A DNA stretch of 64,000 bases from Sphingomonas kaistensis (GTDB lineage: Bacteria > Pseudomonadota > Alphaproteobacteria > Sphingomonadales > Sphingomonadaceae). The stretch is from the NCBI RefSeq assembly GCF_011927725.1, contig NZ_JAATJC010000001.1, positions 2,301,001 to 2,365,000 on the forward strand, in the 5' to 3' direction. Shown here in pieces: positions 27,859 to 37,424 of this stretch. The position numbers and the translations under genes were made by a program. How positions within the stretch are numbered: position 1 is the stretch's first letter; each line of letters begins with the position of its first letter. The notes under the pieces are model-generated. The model did not search any database. It saw only the letters and a program-made list of their open reading frames with translations, and had not been told where the DNA came from.

Positions 27859-29175
27859 ATGCGCATCTGCATGATCGGCACGGGTTACGTCGGCCTGGTT
27901 TCGGGGGCCTGCTTCGCGGATTTCGGCCATGACGTAACCTGCGTCGACAAGATGCCCGAGAAGATCGAAGGCCTCCTCGCCGGTCGAATGCCGATTTGGG
28001 AGCCGGGGCTCGAAGCGCTGGTCAAGCATAATGCCGAACATGGCCGGCTGAAGTTCACCACCGACCTGATCGAGGGCATCCGCGACGCCGATGCGGTATT
28101 CATCGCGGTGGGTACCCCTGCCCGGCGCGGCGACGGCCATGCCGACCTCAGCTTCGTCTACGCCGCCGCCAAGGAGATCGCGGGGGCGCTGACCAAGAAG
28201 GCGGTGGTCGTGACCAAGTCCACCGTCCCGGTCGGCACCGGCGACGAAATCACCCGCATCCTCCGCGAGAATGGCGCGCCCGAGGGCACCAGCGTCGCTT
28301 CCAATCCCGAATTCTTGCGCGAAGGCGCAGCGATCCGCGACTTTAAGATTCCCGACCGCATCGTGGTCGGCGCCGAGGACGAGTTCGCCCGCGAAGTGTT
28401 GCGCGAGGTCTATCGCCCCTTGTTCCTCAACAAGGCGCCGATCCTGTTCACCGGTCGCCGCACGGCCGAGCTGATCAAATACGCCGCCAACGCCTTTCTC
28501 GCGACCAAGATCAGCTTCATCAACGAGATCGCCGACCTGTGCGAAGCGGTCGGCGCCGACGTCCAGGAAGTCAGCCGCGGGATCGGCCTCGACAACCGGA
28601 TCGGCCCGAAGTTCCTCCATGCTGGCCCCGGCTATGGCGGAAGCTGCTTCCCCAAGGACACGCTTGCCCTGCTGCAGACCGCCGAGAAGGAAGGCGTCGG
28701 CATGCGGATCGTCGGCTCGGTGGTCGAGGTCAATGACGCGCGCAAGGCGGCAATGGCCGACCGCGTTCGCGAGGTGCTGGGCGGCGAGCTTCAGGGCAAG
28801 AAGGTCGGCGTGCTTGGCCTCACCTTCAAGCCGAACACCGACGACATGCGCGACGCGCCCAGCCTGGCGCTGATCAGGCGCCTGCAGGAAGGCGGCGCCG
28901 AGGTGGTGGCGTTCGACCCCGTCGGGCGCGAGCAGGCCGAGCCGATGCTGCCGGGCGTCACCTTTGCCGAGGATGCCTACACGGTGGCCGCGGGCGCCGA
29001 CGCGCTGGTGCTGGTGACCGAATGGGACGAGTTCCGCGCGCTGGACCTCAAGCGTATCGCTGGCGCGATGCGCGGCAACCACCTGGTCGACCTGCGCAAC
29101 GTCTACGAGCCGGCCGACGTGCTCCGCGCCGGACTGACCTATCGCGGGATCGGGCGCGGCGAGCTTCAGGGCTGA
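27859..29175 (+). CDS. ugd: UDP-glucose 6-dehydrogenase
   Basis: 438 aa. The N-terminal NAD fold MRICMIGTGYVGLVSGACFA is followed by the middle helical domain (ELIKYAANAFLATKISFINEIADLCE), catalytic Cys263 in GPGYGGSCFPKDT, and a C-terminal UDP-binding domain (LGLTFKPNTDDMRDAPS). It oxidises UDP-glucose to UDP-glucuronate, feeding the epimerase downstream and the UDP-xylose synthase at 34516. GDP-mannose dehydrogenase is the main alternative. A 10-base gap to the epimerase indicates an operon. Confidence 0.95.
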   Translation: MRICMIGTGYVGLVSGACFADFGHDVTCVDKMPEKIEGLLAGRMPIWEPGLEALVKHNAEHGRLKFTTDLIEGIRDADAVFIAVGTPARRGDGHADLSFVYAAAKEIAGALTKKAVVVTKSTVPVGTGDEITRILRENGAPEGTSVASNPEFLREGAAIRDFKIPDRIVVGAEDEFAREVLREVYRPLFLNKAPILFTGRRTAELIKYAANAFLATKISFINEIADLCEAVGADVQEVSRGIGLDNRIGPKFLHAGPGYGGSCFPKDTLALLQTAEKEGVGMRIVGSVVEVNDARKAAMADRVREVLGGELQGKKVGVLGLTFKPNTDDMRDAPSLALIRRLQEGGAEVVAFDPVGREQAEPMLPGVTFAEDAYTVAAGADALVLVTEWDEFRALDLKRIAGAMRGNHLVDLRNVYEPADVLRAGLTYRGIGRGELQG

Positions 29176-29185
29176 GGCGGCGGCG

Positions 29186-30181
29186 GTGCCGATCCTCGTC
29201 ACCGGTTGCGCTGGTTTCATCGGAATGCATGTCGCCCGTGCGCTGCTTGCCCGCGGCGAGCGCGTGGTCGGTATCGACAACCTCAACGATTATTACGACC
29301 CCGCGCTCAAGCTGGCGCGGCTGGCCGAGCTCGAGCGATCGGGCGGCGACTTAACCTTTCACCGCCTCGACTTCGCCGACGCCACCGCGCTGGACGGGGC
29401 GCTGGCAGAGGTCGAGATCGACCGCATCGTCCACCTTGGGGCGCAGGCCGGGGTCCGCTACAGCCTCGAATCGCCGGCTACCTACATTCGCTCCAACCTC
29501 GTCGGTCACGCCAACATCCTCGAACTGGCACGGCATCGGCGGGTCACCCACCTCGTCTATGCCAGCTCCTCCTCGGTCTATGGCGGCGGAACGACCCTGC
29601 CGATGTCGGTCGAGCAGCGCGCCGATCGGCCGCTATCGCTCTATGCCGCGACCAAGCGCTCGGACGAATTGCTGAGCGAAAGCTACGCCCACCTGTTCGC
29701 CATTCCGCAGACGGGGCTTCGCTTCTTCACCGTCTACGGACCGTGGGGGCGGCCCGACATGGCGATGTGGCTGTTCACCGATGCCGTGCTGGCGGGGCGG
29801 CCGATCCGCCTGTTCAACCATGGCCGGATGCGGCGCGACTTCACCTTCATCGACGACATCGTCGACGGCATCCTGCGGGTCCTCGACCGCCCGCCGCTCG
29901 CCGACGGCCAGGAGAAGCCCGGAGGCAGTTTCTCGCCCCACGCGGTCTACAACCTCGGCAACAGCCGATCCGAGGAGCTTGGCCGGCTGGTGGCGCTGAT
30001 CGAGCAGGCGACCGGTCGCGCCGCGCTGGTCGAGCAGGCCGAGATGCAGCCGGGCGACATGGTCGACACCTATGCCGACACCGCGATTACCACCCGCGAC
30101 ACGGGCTTCGCCGCGCGGACCAGTATTGACGAGGGCGTACCGCAGTTCGTGCGCTGGTTCCGGGATCATTTCGACCGCTAG
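29186..30181 (+). CDS. NAD-dependent sugar epimerase, probably UDP-glucuronate 4-epimerase
   Basis: 331 aa extended SDR. Features are the glycine motif TGCAGFIGMHVARALL, the Ser region YASSSSVYGGGTTLP, the catalytic Y-x-x-x-K in LYAATKRSDEL, and TVYGPWGRPDMAMWLF. The last segment and IDNLNDYYDPALKLARL are typical of UDP-glucuronate 4-epimerases, which make UDP-galacturonate; the neighbour makes the substrate. The GTG start at 29186 is right at the Rossmann fold. Substrate specificity is inferred. Confidence 0.9.
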   Translation: MPILVTGCAGFIGMHVARALLARGERVVGIDNLNDYYDPALKLARLAELERSGGDLTFHRLDFADATALDGALAEVEIDRIVHLGAQAGVRYSLESPATYIRSNLVGHANILELARHRRVTHLVYASSSSVYGGGTTLPMSVEQRADRPLSLYAATKRSDELLSESYAHLFAIPQTGLRFFTVYGPWGRPDMAMWLFTDAVLAGRPIRLFNHGRMRRDFTFIDDIVDGILRVLDRPPLADGQEKPGGSFSPHAVYNLGNSRSEELGRLVALIEQATGRAALVEQAEMQPGDMVDTYADTAITTRDTGFAARTSIDEGVPQFVRWFRDHFDR

Positions 30182-30229
30182 AGCGGGCCACCGCATCCAT
30201 CGCTGGTTTGAACCTGCGTCCACCGGATC

Positions 30230-30976
30230 TCAGCGGGCAAACGTCAGATTTCGCTGGGAGCCATAGGCTTCCTTTTCCCGCACCAGGCGAAGACCAAGGC
30301 CGATCACCTTGTCGACGACGATGTCGCGGAGCGGATTGCCGACCTCGACATAGATCGCCGGCCGGCAGCGGCGCAGCAGATCCTCGAGGCCGTCGAGCAC
30401 GTCGACTTCGCTGCCCTCGACGTCGATCTTGACCAGATCGAAGTCGCGGTCGCGGAAGAGATCGTCGCCGCGCCGCACGATGACGTTTCCGTCGGCGGCC
30501 TCTGCCACCCTCGTCATGCCGAGGTTGAACTGGCTGGACTCGACGATTTCGCCCCGACTGTCCCGTGCTCCCAGCGCGACCGCATGCAGGTCGATCTGCG
30601 CCGCTTCCGCAGCGTTCAGAGCGAGATTCGCGAGGAGGTGCGAGCGGGCGCGGGCGAAGGGCTCGATCAGGGTGAGCGATCGGGCTTCCATGTGCTGGAG
30701 GAAGAAGATCGAATGGTTGCCGATATTGGCTCCGACATCGAGAACCCTGGGCCGCGATCCGACATCTTCCGCCAACTGGAGAAGTTCGGAAGCCTCGTAA
30801 AAGCCTTCTGCCAGCTGCCTGAGCTGCACTTCGTCATTGCGGTTGGTGATCAGCCATCGAACGTCCCTGCCGCGGCACTGACGCTGTTCGACCCTTCCCC
30901 TCGCGATCGCCGTGGGAACATCGAGGATGCCGTTCTTGCGGATCGGCTCAAGCACTCGTCTAGCTAGGTTTCGCAT
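30230..30976 (-). CDS. FkbM family methyltransferase
   Basis: 248 aa. The SAM motif RVLDVGANIGNHSIFFL (about 77-93), LTLIEPFARARSHLLANLALN, and FDLVKIDVEGSEVDVLDGL are the FkbM signature. These enzymes O-methylate sugars or other hydroxyl groups in surface polysaccharides and antibiotics. The start overlaps the upstream flippase by 17 bases, so it is the last gene of the minus-strand run UXS - GT4 - GT2 - flippase - FkbM. It could decorate the repeat unit; the acceptor sugar is unknown. Confidence 0.9.
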   Translation of the reverse strand: MRNLARRVLEPIRKNGILDVPTAIARGRVEQRQCRGRDVRWLITNRNDEVQLRQLAEGFYEASELLQLAEDVGSRPRVLDVGANIGNHSIFFLQHMEARSLTLIEPFARARSHLLANLALNAAEAAQIDLHAVALGARDSRGEIVESSQFNLGMTRVAEAADGNVIVRRGDDLFRDRDFDLVKIDVEGSEVDVLDGLEDLLRRCRPAIYVEVGNPLRDIVVDKVIGLGLRLVREKEAYGSQRNLTFAR

Positions 30977-32279
30977 GGGGTAAGCTCGTTCTTGTCAGGA
31001 AGTGTCGGATCGCGCCGACCAGGGAAAGCGGAGCGGCTCTAATCGCTTCGCGCTCTACGACGAACACGTAGAAATGCCAGACCGCGGCCATGGCGACGGT
31101 GCCACTGGCCGCTCCGGCCCCGCCGAAATCGCGGACCAGCAGCAACGACGTGAGGATGCCGGCAGGAACCGCGACGGCGAACGCCTTCAGCACGACACGT
31201 TCGCGCCCGCTCATGGCCAGGTAAACGCCCGTCACGCCGAAGGCGGTCACGACGATCTGCGACACCCCGAGGATCAACAAGGGTTCGATCGCCGGCCTGT
31301 ATTCGTTGCCGAACACCCATCCGATCAAGGTCTCTCCGGCGACCAGCAGGACCACCATCCCCACCAATGTCGCTGCAAAGCCGGCAAGCGTTGCGAAAGA
31401 CAGGAGGTCGTCGAGGTGCGATCGGGCGTTGGCCGCCAGGGCCCGCGAGATCGCGGGGGCGGCGGCGATGCTGGCGATCGCCGTCGGAAGACCGACGATG
31501 GCAAAGCTCGACAGTGCGACCCGCAGGATCCCGAGCCCCTCGGCCGAGACAAAGAAGCTCGCCACGAGGATGGGATAATTGCCGTTGATCGCGGCAAACA
31601 GCTGGTTTCCGGACAAGGCGGCGGCGACCGGGATCCACGACGAAGGGCGGTAGCGCTCATGTCCGGAAGATTCGCGAGGTAGAAAGCGGAAAAAGGCTAT
31701 CCCTGCCCACGCCAGGCACAGGCATGTCACGGCGAGCTGGACGACCAGGGCACCTTCGATCGAGAGCTTGCTGGCGGCCAGGAAAGTTGCTGCCAGAGCG
31801 GCGGCAGTGAGGGCGGGCTTGACCGTCAATTCGATCATCTGGCCCGTCACATTGCGTCCTAGGCCGCGCAGCAGGCCGATGCTTACAGGAAGCAGGGTCA
31901 GCGAAACACCGAGAACTGCCGCGATGGCTATCGTGCCGAAGGGAATCTTCCCGCTCCCGTCGAGCAACCCTGAGAAAGCCGCAGCAATGCCGAAGACGAG
32001 TGAACCCGCAAGCAAGGGCCGCAGCATGTGCCAGCGCCAGACGGACCCGAGGTCGATTACCGGATTGGTGAGGGCAACGGGCACTTCGCGCAGCGCCAGA
32101 AGCGGCATGCCCAATTGAGCCGGAACGAGCAGCAGCGACACCGCGCCCATCACGACCCCGTATACCCCGTAGCTCGCAGGGCCGAGATAACGGGCCAGCT
32201 GAACCCCCAGCGCCAGCGTGAATGCCATTCCAAGGATCTGGATCAGGGCGCTGCCCGCAAACAGTCGGACTATTCGCAC
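30960..32279 (-). CDS. Polysaccharide flippase (Wzx/MATE-like)
   Basis: 439 aa with about 12-14 hydrophobic segments, starting RIVRLFAGSALIQILGMAFTLALGVQLARYLGP, a typical first helix and loop of Wzx/RfbX proteins. It flips undecaprenyl-diphosphate-linked repeat units to the periplasm. I placed the start at GTG 32279, directly before the first helix; an ATG at 32327 would add 16 residues, and neither has a strong ribosome site. It follows the GT2 gene and overlaps the FkbM gene. Together with the EpsG-like protein at 41662 it points to Wzx/Wzy-type assembly. Confidence 0.88.
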   Translation of the reverse strand: MRIVRLFAGSALIQILGMAFTLALGVQLARYLGPASYGVYGVVMGAVSLLLVPAQLGMPLLALREVPVALTNPVIDLGSVWRWHMLRPLLAGSLVFGIAAAFSGLLDGSGKIPFGTIAIAAVLGVSLTLLPVSIGLLRGLGRNVTGQMIELTVKPALTAAALAATFLAASKLSIEGALVVQLAVTCLCLAWAGIAFFRFLPRESSGHERYRPSSWIPVAAALSGNQLFAAINGNYPILVASFFVSAEGLGILRVALSSFAIVGLPTAIASIAAAPAISRALAANARSHLDDLLSFATLAGFAATLVGMVVLLVAGETLIGWVFGNEYRPAIEPLLILGVSQIVVTAFGVTGVYLAMSGRERVVLKAFAVAVPAGILTSLLLVRDFGGAGAASGTVAMAAVWHFYVFVVEREAIRAAPLSLVGAIRHFLTRTSLPHAKPS

Positions 32280-32412
32280 GACGCGCGATCCATTGCAGGT
32301 TCGAAGATTGGCATGCCGACCGGGCATCGGGCATCGGGCTCCGGCGTGGACGCCGGCCTCCCGTCGAATTTCAAGGGGGACTGCAAGGTGAAAGAGCGTC
32401 GGTGCACCACGC

Positions 32413-33357
32413 CTAGACCAGCCGCAAACGTTTGACGGCATCGACGCAGCGTTCTGCGCGGAACGGTCCGAGCATTCGCGAAGCCAGGCGAAGCGGCCAC
32501 GGACTGATCCGCTCGACTCCCGGATCGAACTCGCGTGCAATGTCGAACATGGCGTCGGCGGCTTCGCGATCCTTGGCCCGCGCGGCGTCACGACCGGCGA
32601 CCCAGATCACCCGCGCCAGCGCCTCCCTCGCGCGGCGGTCGAAATCCGGGAAGTCCCTTACCAGCCCGGCGATCCTCCGCCACACCTGGAGCAATTGCCG
32701 GGCAAAGGCGTGATCACCTTCCCCCGACAAACGAGGCTCGCCGTGCACGCGGACGCGGATCACCGGGACATCGGTCGCGACAAAGCGCAAACCCGCATGG
32801 TGCAGTCTGATGGCAAGTTCGTGATCCTCGCCGAGGCGAAGTTCAGGGTCGAGGCCGCCGGCAGCAAGGAATTGTTCGCGTTGCAGCAAGGGCAGGCACA
32901 AGGGCATGACGCCAGTCAACAGGTCGGCCAGCGACAGCTGATGGCCGGGCTGAAGATGGGGATAGCCATAGGCCACGCCGGTCGAGGACATTCCCGCCTC
33001 ATCCATGATGCTGGCCCGGCCGATTGGCGCCTGCCCGCTCTCCATTGCCTGTGCAGCGGCAAGCAGCCGGTGGACCGCGCCAGGCTCGATCAGGTCGTCG
33101 GAATCGAGAAAGAACAGATAGTCGCCGCGGGCCTGTTCTGCGCCACGGTTCCTTGCCGCGCTTGGTCCCGCATTGGACTGGCGCACAACGCGGATCCGGT
33201 CGCCGTAGCTGGCTAGCAGCGCCGGCGTGTCGTCGGTCGAGCCATCGTCCACCACGATCACCTCGATGCCGTCGCCTTGGGCGAGCGCGCTGTCGATCGC
33301 GGCTCCCAGGAACTGCGCTCGATTGAAGGTCGGGATGATAATGCTGATGTCGATCAC
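32413..33357 (-). CDS. Glycosyltransferase family 2
   Basis: 314 aa GT-A fold. DISIIIPTFNRAQFLGAAIDSAL, VIVVDDGSTDDTPALL, RNRGAEQARGDYLFFLDSDDLIEPGAV (the DxD metal site) and LRLGEDHELAIRLHHAGL (ED motif, likely catalytic base) appear in order. It should transfer one sugar to the lipid-linked repeat. The GTG start at 33357 begins the conserved part. Donor and acceptor cannot be deduced. Confidence 0.92.
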   Translation of the reverse strand: MIDISIIIPTFNRAQFLGAAIDSALAQGDGIEVIVVDDGSTDDTPALLASYGDRIRVVRQSNAGPSAARNRGAEQARGDYLFFLDSDDLIEPGAVHRLLAAAQAMESGQAPIGRASIMDEAGMSSTGVAYGYPHLQPGHQLSLADLLTGVMPLCLPLLQREQFLAAGGLDPELRLGEDHELAIRLHHAGLRFVATDVPVIRVRVHGEPRLSGEGDHAFARQLLQVWRRIAGLVRDFPDFDRRAREALARVIWVAGRDAARAKDREAADAMFDIAREFDPGVERISPWPLRLASRMLGPFRAERCVDAVKRLRLV

Positions 33358-33407
33358 GCCTGCCGCTTAGCCGGTAGATCAAGCGGCAGGAAGCGGGTCC
33401 GCGCGCT

Positions 33408-34499
33408 TCAGCCGGCGAGAAGCTGCTCGTAACGCTCGAGATTGCGGCGGCCGGTGATCTCGCTTGCCCTGACGCGCTGGCGGCCGGGATCGCTCGCGGT
33501 TTCCAGCTCCTCGATCATCGCGCGGGCGAGTGCCGCGCCGTCGCCGACTGGCGACAGCCGGCCATAGTTGCCGCCCTGCAGCAATTCGGCAGGTCCGGCT
33601 TCGCAATCGGTGCTGACCACCTTCAGGCCGGCGTGCAGCGCTTCGACCAGTACCAGGGACATGCCCTCATAGTCGGACGACAGGACGAACAGGTCCGCGC
33701 CGGCGAGATAGGGCCAGGGATCGAGCTGGAAGCCCGGCAGCCGTACCTTGTCGCCAAGGCCGAGATCGTCGCGAAGGGCTTCGAGATGAGCGCGCAACGC
33801 GCCCTCGCCCAAGATGACGAGGCGCGCATCGGGAAAGCGTTGCACCACCCTTGCAAAGGCGCGGATCAGGAGATCGTGATTCTTCTCGGCTTTGAACGCG
33901 CCGACGCTGATGATCCTGGGCGACGCCCCCTGCCACTGCTGGCGAGCGGCGGCATTTTCCGCCACGACCTCGGGAAGGTCGACCGGATTGTAGATGACCT
34001 CGACCTCGCTGTCGGAAAGACCTGCCAGCTTCGCGACGTCGGCGGCCGCGCCCTTGGACACCGCGACCCGGTGCTCGGCCCGGGGATAGAGCGCCTTCAT
34101 GCTCAGCCGCAGAATCCGCCGGGTGCGCGGCGATGCATAATGATCCGACAGGAAGGTGTGATCGCTCAGCAGCAGCTTGGCGTTCGACCGCGCCACCATC
34201 TTCGCGGCCACGGCAAGGACCGTGCACGGCCACATGATCGCGTGCAGCGACCATGGCTTCTTGGCTTTCAGATAGCGGACTAGGCCCACGAGCGAGCTGC
34301 CGAGCCGGCCGGCGCGAAGCTCGATGATCCGGACTTCGGGCGGCACCAGGGGCAGCAGGACGCCGCCCCCGAAGGCGAGGATCAGGTCGACCTGATGGCC
34401 GGCGGCGACCAGGTGGCGCATGATCGCCAGCTGCACCCGCTCGGCGCCGCCCCCCGCCATGTCCGGCAGGAAGAAGGCGATCTTCCTTTTCTCAAACAT
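33408..34499 (-). CDS. Glycosyltransferase family 4
   Basis: 363 aa GT-B fold. The N-terminal KIAFFLPDMAGGGAERVQLAIMRHL and the C-terminal ISVGAFKAEKNHDLLIRAFARV, LVILGEGALRAHLEAL, and SSDYEGMSLVLVEALHAGLKVVSTDCEAGPAELL (E-x7-E region) are GT4 landmarks. It is a retaining glycosyltransferase for the surface polysaccharide. The ATG at 34499 begins the Rossmann domain. It lies 16 bases after the UDP-xylose synthase and 50 before the GT2. Confidence 0.93.
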   Translation of the reverse strand: MFEKRKIAFFLPDMAGGGAERVQLAIMRHLVAAGHQVDLILAFGGGVLLPLVPPEVRIIELRAGRLGSSLVGLVRYLKAKKPWSLHAIMWPCTVLAVAAKMVARSNAKLLLSDHTFLSDHYASPRTRRILRLSMKALYPRAEHRVAVSKGAAADVAKLAGLSDSEVEVIYNPVDLPEVVAENAAARQQWQGASPRIISVGAFKAEKNHDLLIRAFARVVQRFPDARLVILGEGALRAHLEALRDDLGLGDKVRLPGFQLDPWPYLAGADLFVLSSDYEGMSLVLVEALHAGLKVVSTDCEAGPAELLQGGNYGRLSPVGDGAALARAMIEELETASDPGRQRVRASEITGRRNLERYEQLLAG

Positions 34500-34515
34500 G
34501 CCTGGCGGGGCAGGC

Positions 34516-35469
34516 TCAGACGAAGCGGCGGAAATAGTCGATGGTGCGGGCAAGGCCCTGCTCGAGCGGGATGGTCGGCTCCCACCCAAGCTTCTCGCGC
34601 GCGACCGAGATGTCGGGCTGGCGCTGCTTGGGGTCGTCGGCCGGCAGCGGCAGGCGCACGATCTCGGAGGTGCTGCCGGTCTGGCGGATCGCCATTTCGG
34701 CGAGCTGCAGCATGGTGAACTCGGATGGATTGCCGATATTGACCGGCCCGGTGACCTCGGGCGGGGAATCCATCAGCTTAATGAAGCCGGCGATGAGATC
34801 GTCGACGTAGCAGAAGCTGCGTGTCTGGCTGCCGTCGCCATAGATGGTGATGGGCTCGTTCCGAAGCGCCTGCATGATGAAGTTCGACACCACCCGCCCG
34901 TCTGCCGGGTGCATCCGCGGGCCGTAGGTGTTGAAGATTCGGACGACCTTGATCTCCATCCCGTGCTGGCGGTGATAGTCGAAGAACAGGGTTTCGGCGC
35001 AACGCTTGCCTTCGTCGTAGCAGCTGCGCGGGCCGATCGGATTGACGTTGCCCCAATAGCCTTCGGGCTGGGGATGGACGTGGGGATCGCCATAGACTTC
35101 GCTGGTCGACGCCTGGAAGATCCGCGCGCCGCAGCGCTTGGCAAGGCCGAGCATGTTGATCGCGCCCAGCACGCTGGTCTTGGTCGTCTGGACGGGATCG
35201 TGCTGGTAATGGATCGGCGAGGCCGGGCAGGCCAGGTTGTAGATCTGGTCGACCTCGACATACAGCGGCCAGGTGATGTCGTGCCGCATGAATTCGAAGT
35301 GCGGATGGTCGCGATAGTCGATGAGGTTGTCGCGGGTGCCAGTGAACAGATTATCGACGCACAGCACCTCGTCCCCGCGTTCCAGCAGCTTGCCGATGAG
35401 GTGGGAGCCAAGGAACCCGGCGCCTCCGGTGACGAGAACCCGGCGGCGGGCGGAATAACTGCGCTTCAT
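34516..35469 (-). CDS. UDP-glucuronate decarboxylase (UDP-xylose synthase)
   Basis: 317 aa [82 protein letters not shown] (catalytic YDEGK) and [21 protein letters not shown] identify UXS. It decarboxylates UDP-glucuronate through a 4-keto intermediate to UDP-xylose, using the product of ugd at 27859. The ATG at 35469 starts the fold. It heads the minus-strand glycosyltransferase operon and is divergent from the GT4 at 35542. Confidence 0.94.
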   Translation of the reverse strand: MKRSYSARRRVLVTGGAGFLGSHLIGKLLERGDEVLCVDNLFTGTRDNLIDYRDHPHFEFMRHDITWPLYVEVDQIYNLACPASPIHYQHDPVQTTKTSVLGAINMLGLAKRCGARIFQASTSEVYGDPHVHPQPEGYWGNVNPIGPRSCYDEGKRCAETLFFDYHRQHGMEIKVVRIFNTYGPRMHPADGRVVSNFIMQALRNEPITIYGDGSQTRSFCYVDDLIAGFIKLMDSPPEVTGPVNIGNPSEFTMLQLAEMAIRQTGSTSEIVRLPLPADDPKQRQPDISVAREKLGWEPTIPLEQGLARTIDYFRRFV

Positions 35470-35541
35470 CTGGTGTCGGTTCCTTGCGGGATCTGGCTCA
35501 GACCTTTGCCTTGCGCCGAGGAGAACGTCTAGAGGGGCGCG
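35470..35541. promoter_or_regulatory. Divergent promoter, UDP-xylose synthase / glycosyltransferase
   Basis: A 72-base gap between two divergent polysaccharide operons. AGAGGGG precedes the plus-strand ATG and AAGGA the minus-strand one. No clear operator is seen. Confidence 0.4.
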
Positions 35542-36792
35542 ATGTCGACTGTTCGCGGCCGCGCCGTTCTTTACCTTACCTATGATGGCCTTACCGACCC
35601 CCTCGGGCAGTCGCAGGTCTTGCCTTACCTGATCGGCTGCGCCGAAGCGGGACACAGGATCACGATCGTCAGCTTCGAAAAGCCCGATCGCTTCGCCGCG
35701 GGGGCCGGGCAGGTGCGGGCGCTCTGCGCCGCGCACGGCATGGACTGGCACCCACAGCCCTTCCGGTCGTCGCCGCCGGTCCTGTCAAAGCTGATCGACC
35801 AGCGCGCGATGGCACGCGCCGCGATGCGCCTCGCCCCGGGCAACGAGATGATCCATGCGCGGAGCTACGTGGCGGCGGTCGCCGGGCTTCGCGCCGCGCA
35901 GAAGCACCGCCTGCCCCTGCTATTCGACATGCGCGGATTCTGGCCGGACCAGCGCCGGGAAGGCGGCCGCTGGCGCGACGACAGCCTGCTCGGCCGGCAG
36001 CTGTTCCAGTCTTGGAAGCGGAAGGAACGCAAGCTGGTCGAGGGATCCGCGCACCTTGTCGTCCTGACCAAGGCTGCCAAGCAGGAGGTCGCCCGCTGGG
36101 ATTCCTACCGCGACGTCCCGATCTCGGTCGTCCCCTGCTGTGCCGACTTCTCGCTGTTCACCGTCAGCACCGCGGAACAGAAACAGGCGGTACGGGCGAG
36201 GCTGGGCATCCCGGCCGAGGCACCGGTCCTGTGCCACCTAGGCTCGCTCGGTACGGTCTATCTCGAAGACGACCTGCTGCGCCTGTTCGACACCCTTGCG
36301 AAGAAGCGGTCCGACGCTCGCCTGCTGCTGATCGGACGACACGATCGCGCTGCCCTGCTCGCAAAGGCCGCCGCGTTAGGTTTGGACATTGCTGACGAGC
36401 AACTGGTCATCGCCGCCGCCAATCGCCCCGACGTCCCGGCACTGGTCGGGGCCGCCGACGTCGGCGCGTGCCTGATCACGCCGACTTATTCCAGCCTCGG
36501 CGTGTCGGCCACCAAGCATGCCGAATATCTCGCCTGCGGGCTCCCGGTCATCGCCAATCGCGGCATCGGCGACGCGGAAGCGATCATTGCGCGAACCAGC
36601 GGCCACGTGCTCGTGGACACCACGCAGGCCAGCCTTGATGAAGCCGTCGCCCGGTTCGACGCGCTTGCCGCCGAGCAGCGCGGCGAGGTGCGCGAGCGGG
36701 CAAGGCCGCTGCTCGACCTTCCCGCCGCCATCCGCGCCTACGATGCCATCTATGCGCGGCCCGACAGGGCTGTAGAGGTTGCCCCATGGTGA
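35542..36792 (+). CDS. Glycosyltransferase family 4
   Basis: 416 aa GT-B protein. It starts [43 protein letters not shown], a form seen in exopolysaccharide glycosyltransferases. The donor domain has [34 protein letters not shown], and [33 protein letters not shown]. The C-terminus overlaps the HAD phosphatase gene by 7 bases, so they are coupled. The specific linkage is unknown. Confidence 0.9.
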   Translation: MSTVRGRAVLYLTYDGLTDPLGQSQVLPYLIGCAEAGHRITIVSFEKPDRFAAGAGQVRALCAAHGMDWHPQPFRSSPPVLSKLIDQRAMARAAMRLAPGNEMIHARSYVAAVAGLRAAQKHRLPLLFDMRGFWPDQRREGGRWRDDSLLGRQLFQSWKRKERKLVEGSAHLVVLTKAAKQEVARWDSYRDVPISVVPCCADFSLFTVSTAEQKQAVRARLGIPAEAPVLCHLGSLGTVYLEDDLLRLFDTLAKKRSDARLLLIGRHDRAALLAKAAALGLDIADEQLVIAAANRPDVPALVGAADVGACLITPTYSSLGVSATKHAEYLACGLPVIANRGIGDAEAIIARTSGHVLVDTTQASLDEAVARFDALAAEQRGEVRERARPLLDLPAAIRAYDAIYARPDRAVEVAPW

Positions 36793-37424
36793 TCGCCCTC
36801 TTCGACCTTTGCGACACCCTGTATGCCGAGAATACGACGGTCGGATTCCTGAGGTTCGCCTCCAGGGAAGAACCCGCCATCGCAAGCGCGTTGCAGCGTT
36901 GGCTCGAGAACCCCTTGTTCTTCCTCCTGGGCGCAGTCGCCCAGCGCCTCGGTCGCGACCTCGCCCGCGAGCGGCTGGTGGCTTCGCTAGCCGGACTGCC
37001 GCGCGACAGGATCGAACACCTCGCGTCCGCCTATGCGGAACGTCTTGAGGATACCCGCTCCAACACCCCCCTCCTCGTCCGGCTCGACGAGCACCGCAAG
37101 CGCGGTGACCGGGTAGTGATCGTGTCGAGCAGCCTCGCTCCGGTGGTCGAGGCAGTGGCCTCCCGGCTGGGTGTCGAAGGGCATGGCTCCACGCTTGGTT
37201 TCACCAACGACGGACGGTGCACGGGAAAGATCACCAAGGACCTCACCGGCGCCAAGCCGGCGATCGCTGCAGGGCTGCGCGGGGAAGGTGAGTGGATGAT
37301 CGTCTACAGCGACAACCGTACCGACGAGGAACTGCTGCGTTCGGCCGACGAGGGGTTCGTGGTCCTTCCGGCAGGCAAGAAGACACGATGGGCGGGCAAC
37401 GATGTCAATTACATCCAGCTCTGA
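36786..37424 (+). CDS. HAD-superfamily phosphatase (subfamily IB-like)
   Basis: 212 aa. Motif I reads [16 protein letters not shown], the D-x-x-D-T variant seen in HAD proteins of polysaccharide loci. Motif II is VIVSSSLAP, motif III the Lys in KITKDLTGAKPAIA, and motif IV IVYSDNRTDEELL. It should hydrolyse a phosphate ester, perhaps a sugar or prenyl-linked phosphate. It overlaps the GT4 before it by 7 bases and the UbiA-like membrane gene after it by 23 bases. That coupling suggests phosphatase and membrane enzyme act in sequence. Confidence 0.85.
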   Translation: MVIALFDLCDTLYAENTTVGFLRFASREEPAIASALQRWLENPLFFLLGAVAQRLGRDLARERLVASLAGLPRDRIEHLASAYAERLEDTRSNTPLLVRLDEHRKRGDRVVIVSSSLAPVVEAVASRLGVEGHGSTLGFTNDGRCTGKITKDLTGAKPAIAAGLRGEGEWMIVYSDNRTDEELLRSADEGFVVLPAGKKTRWAGNDVNYIQL

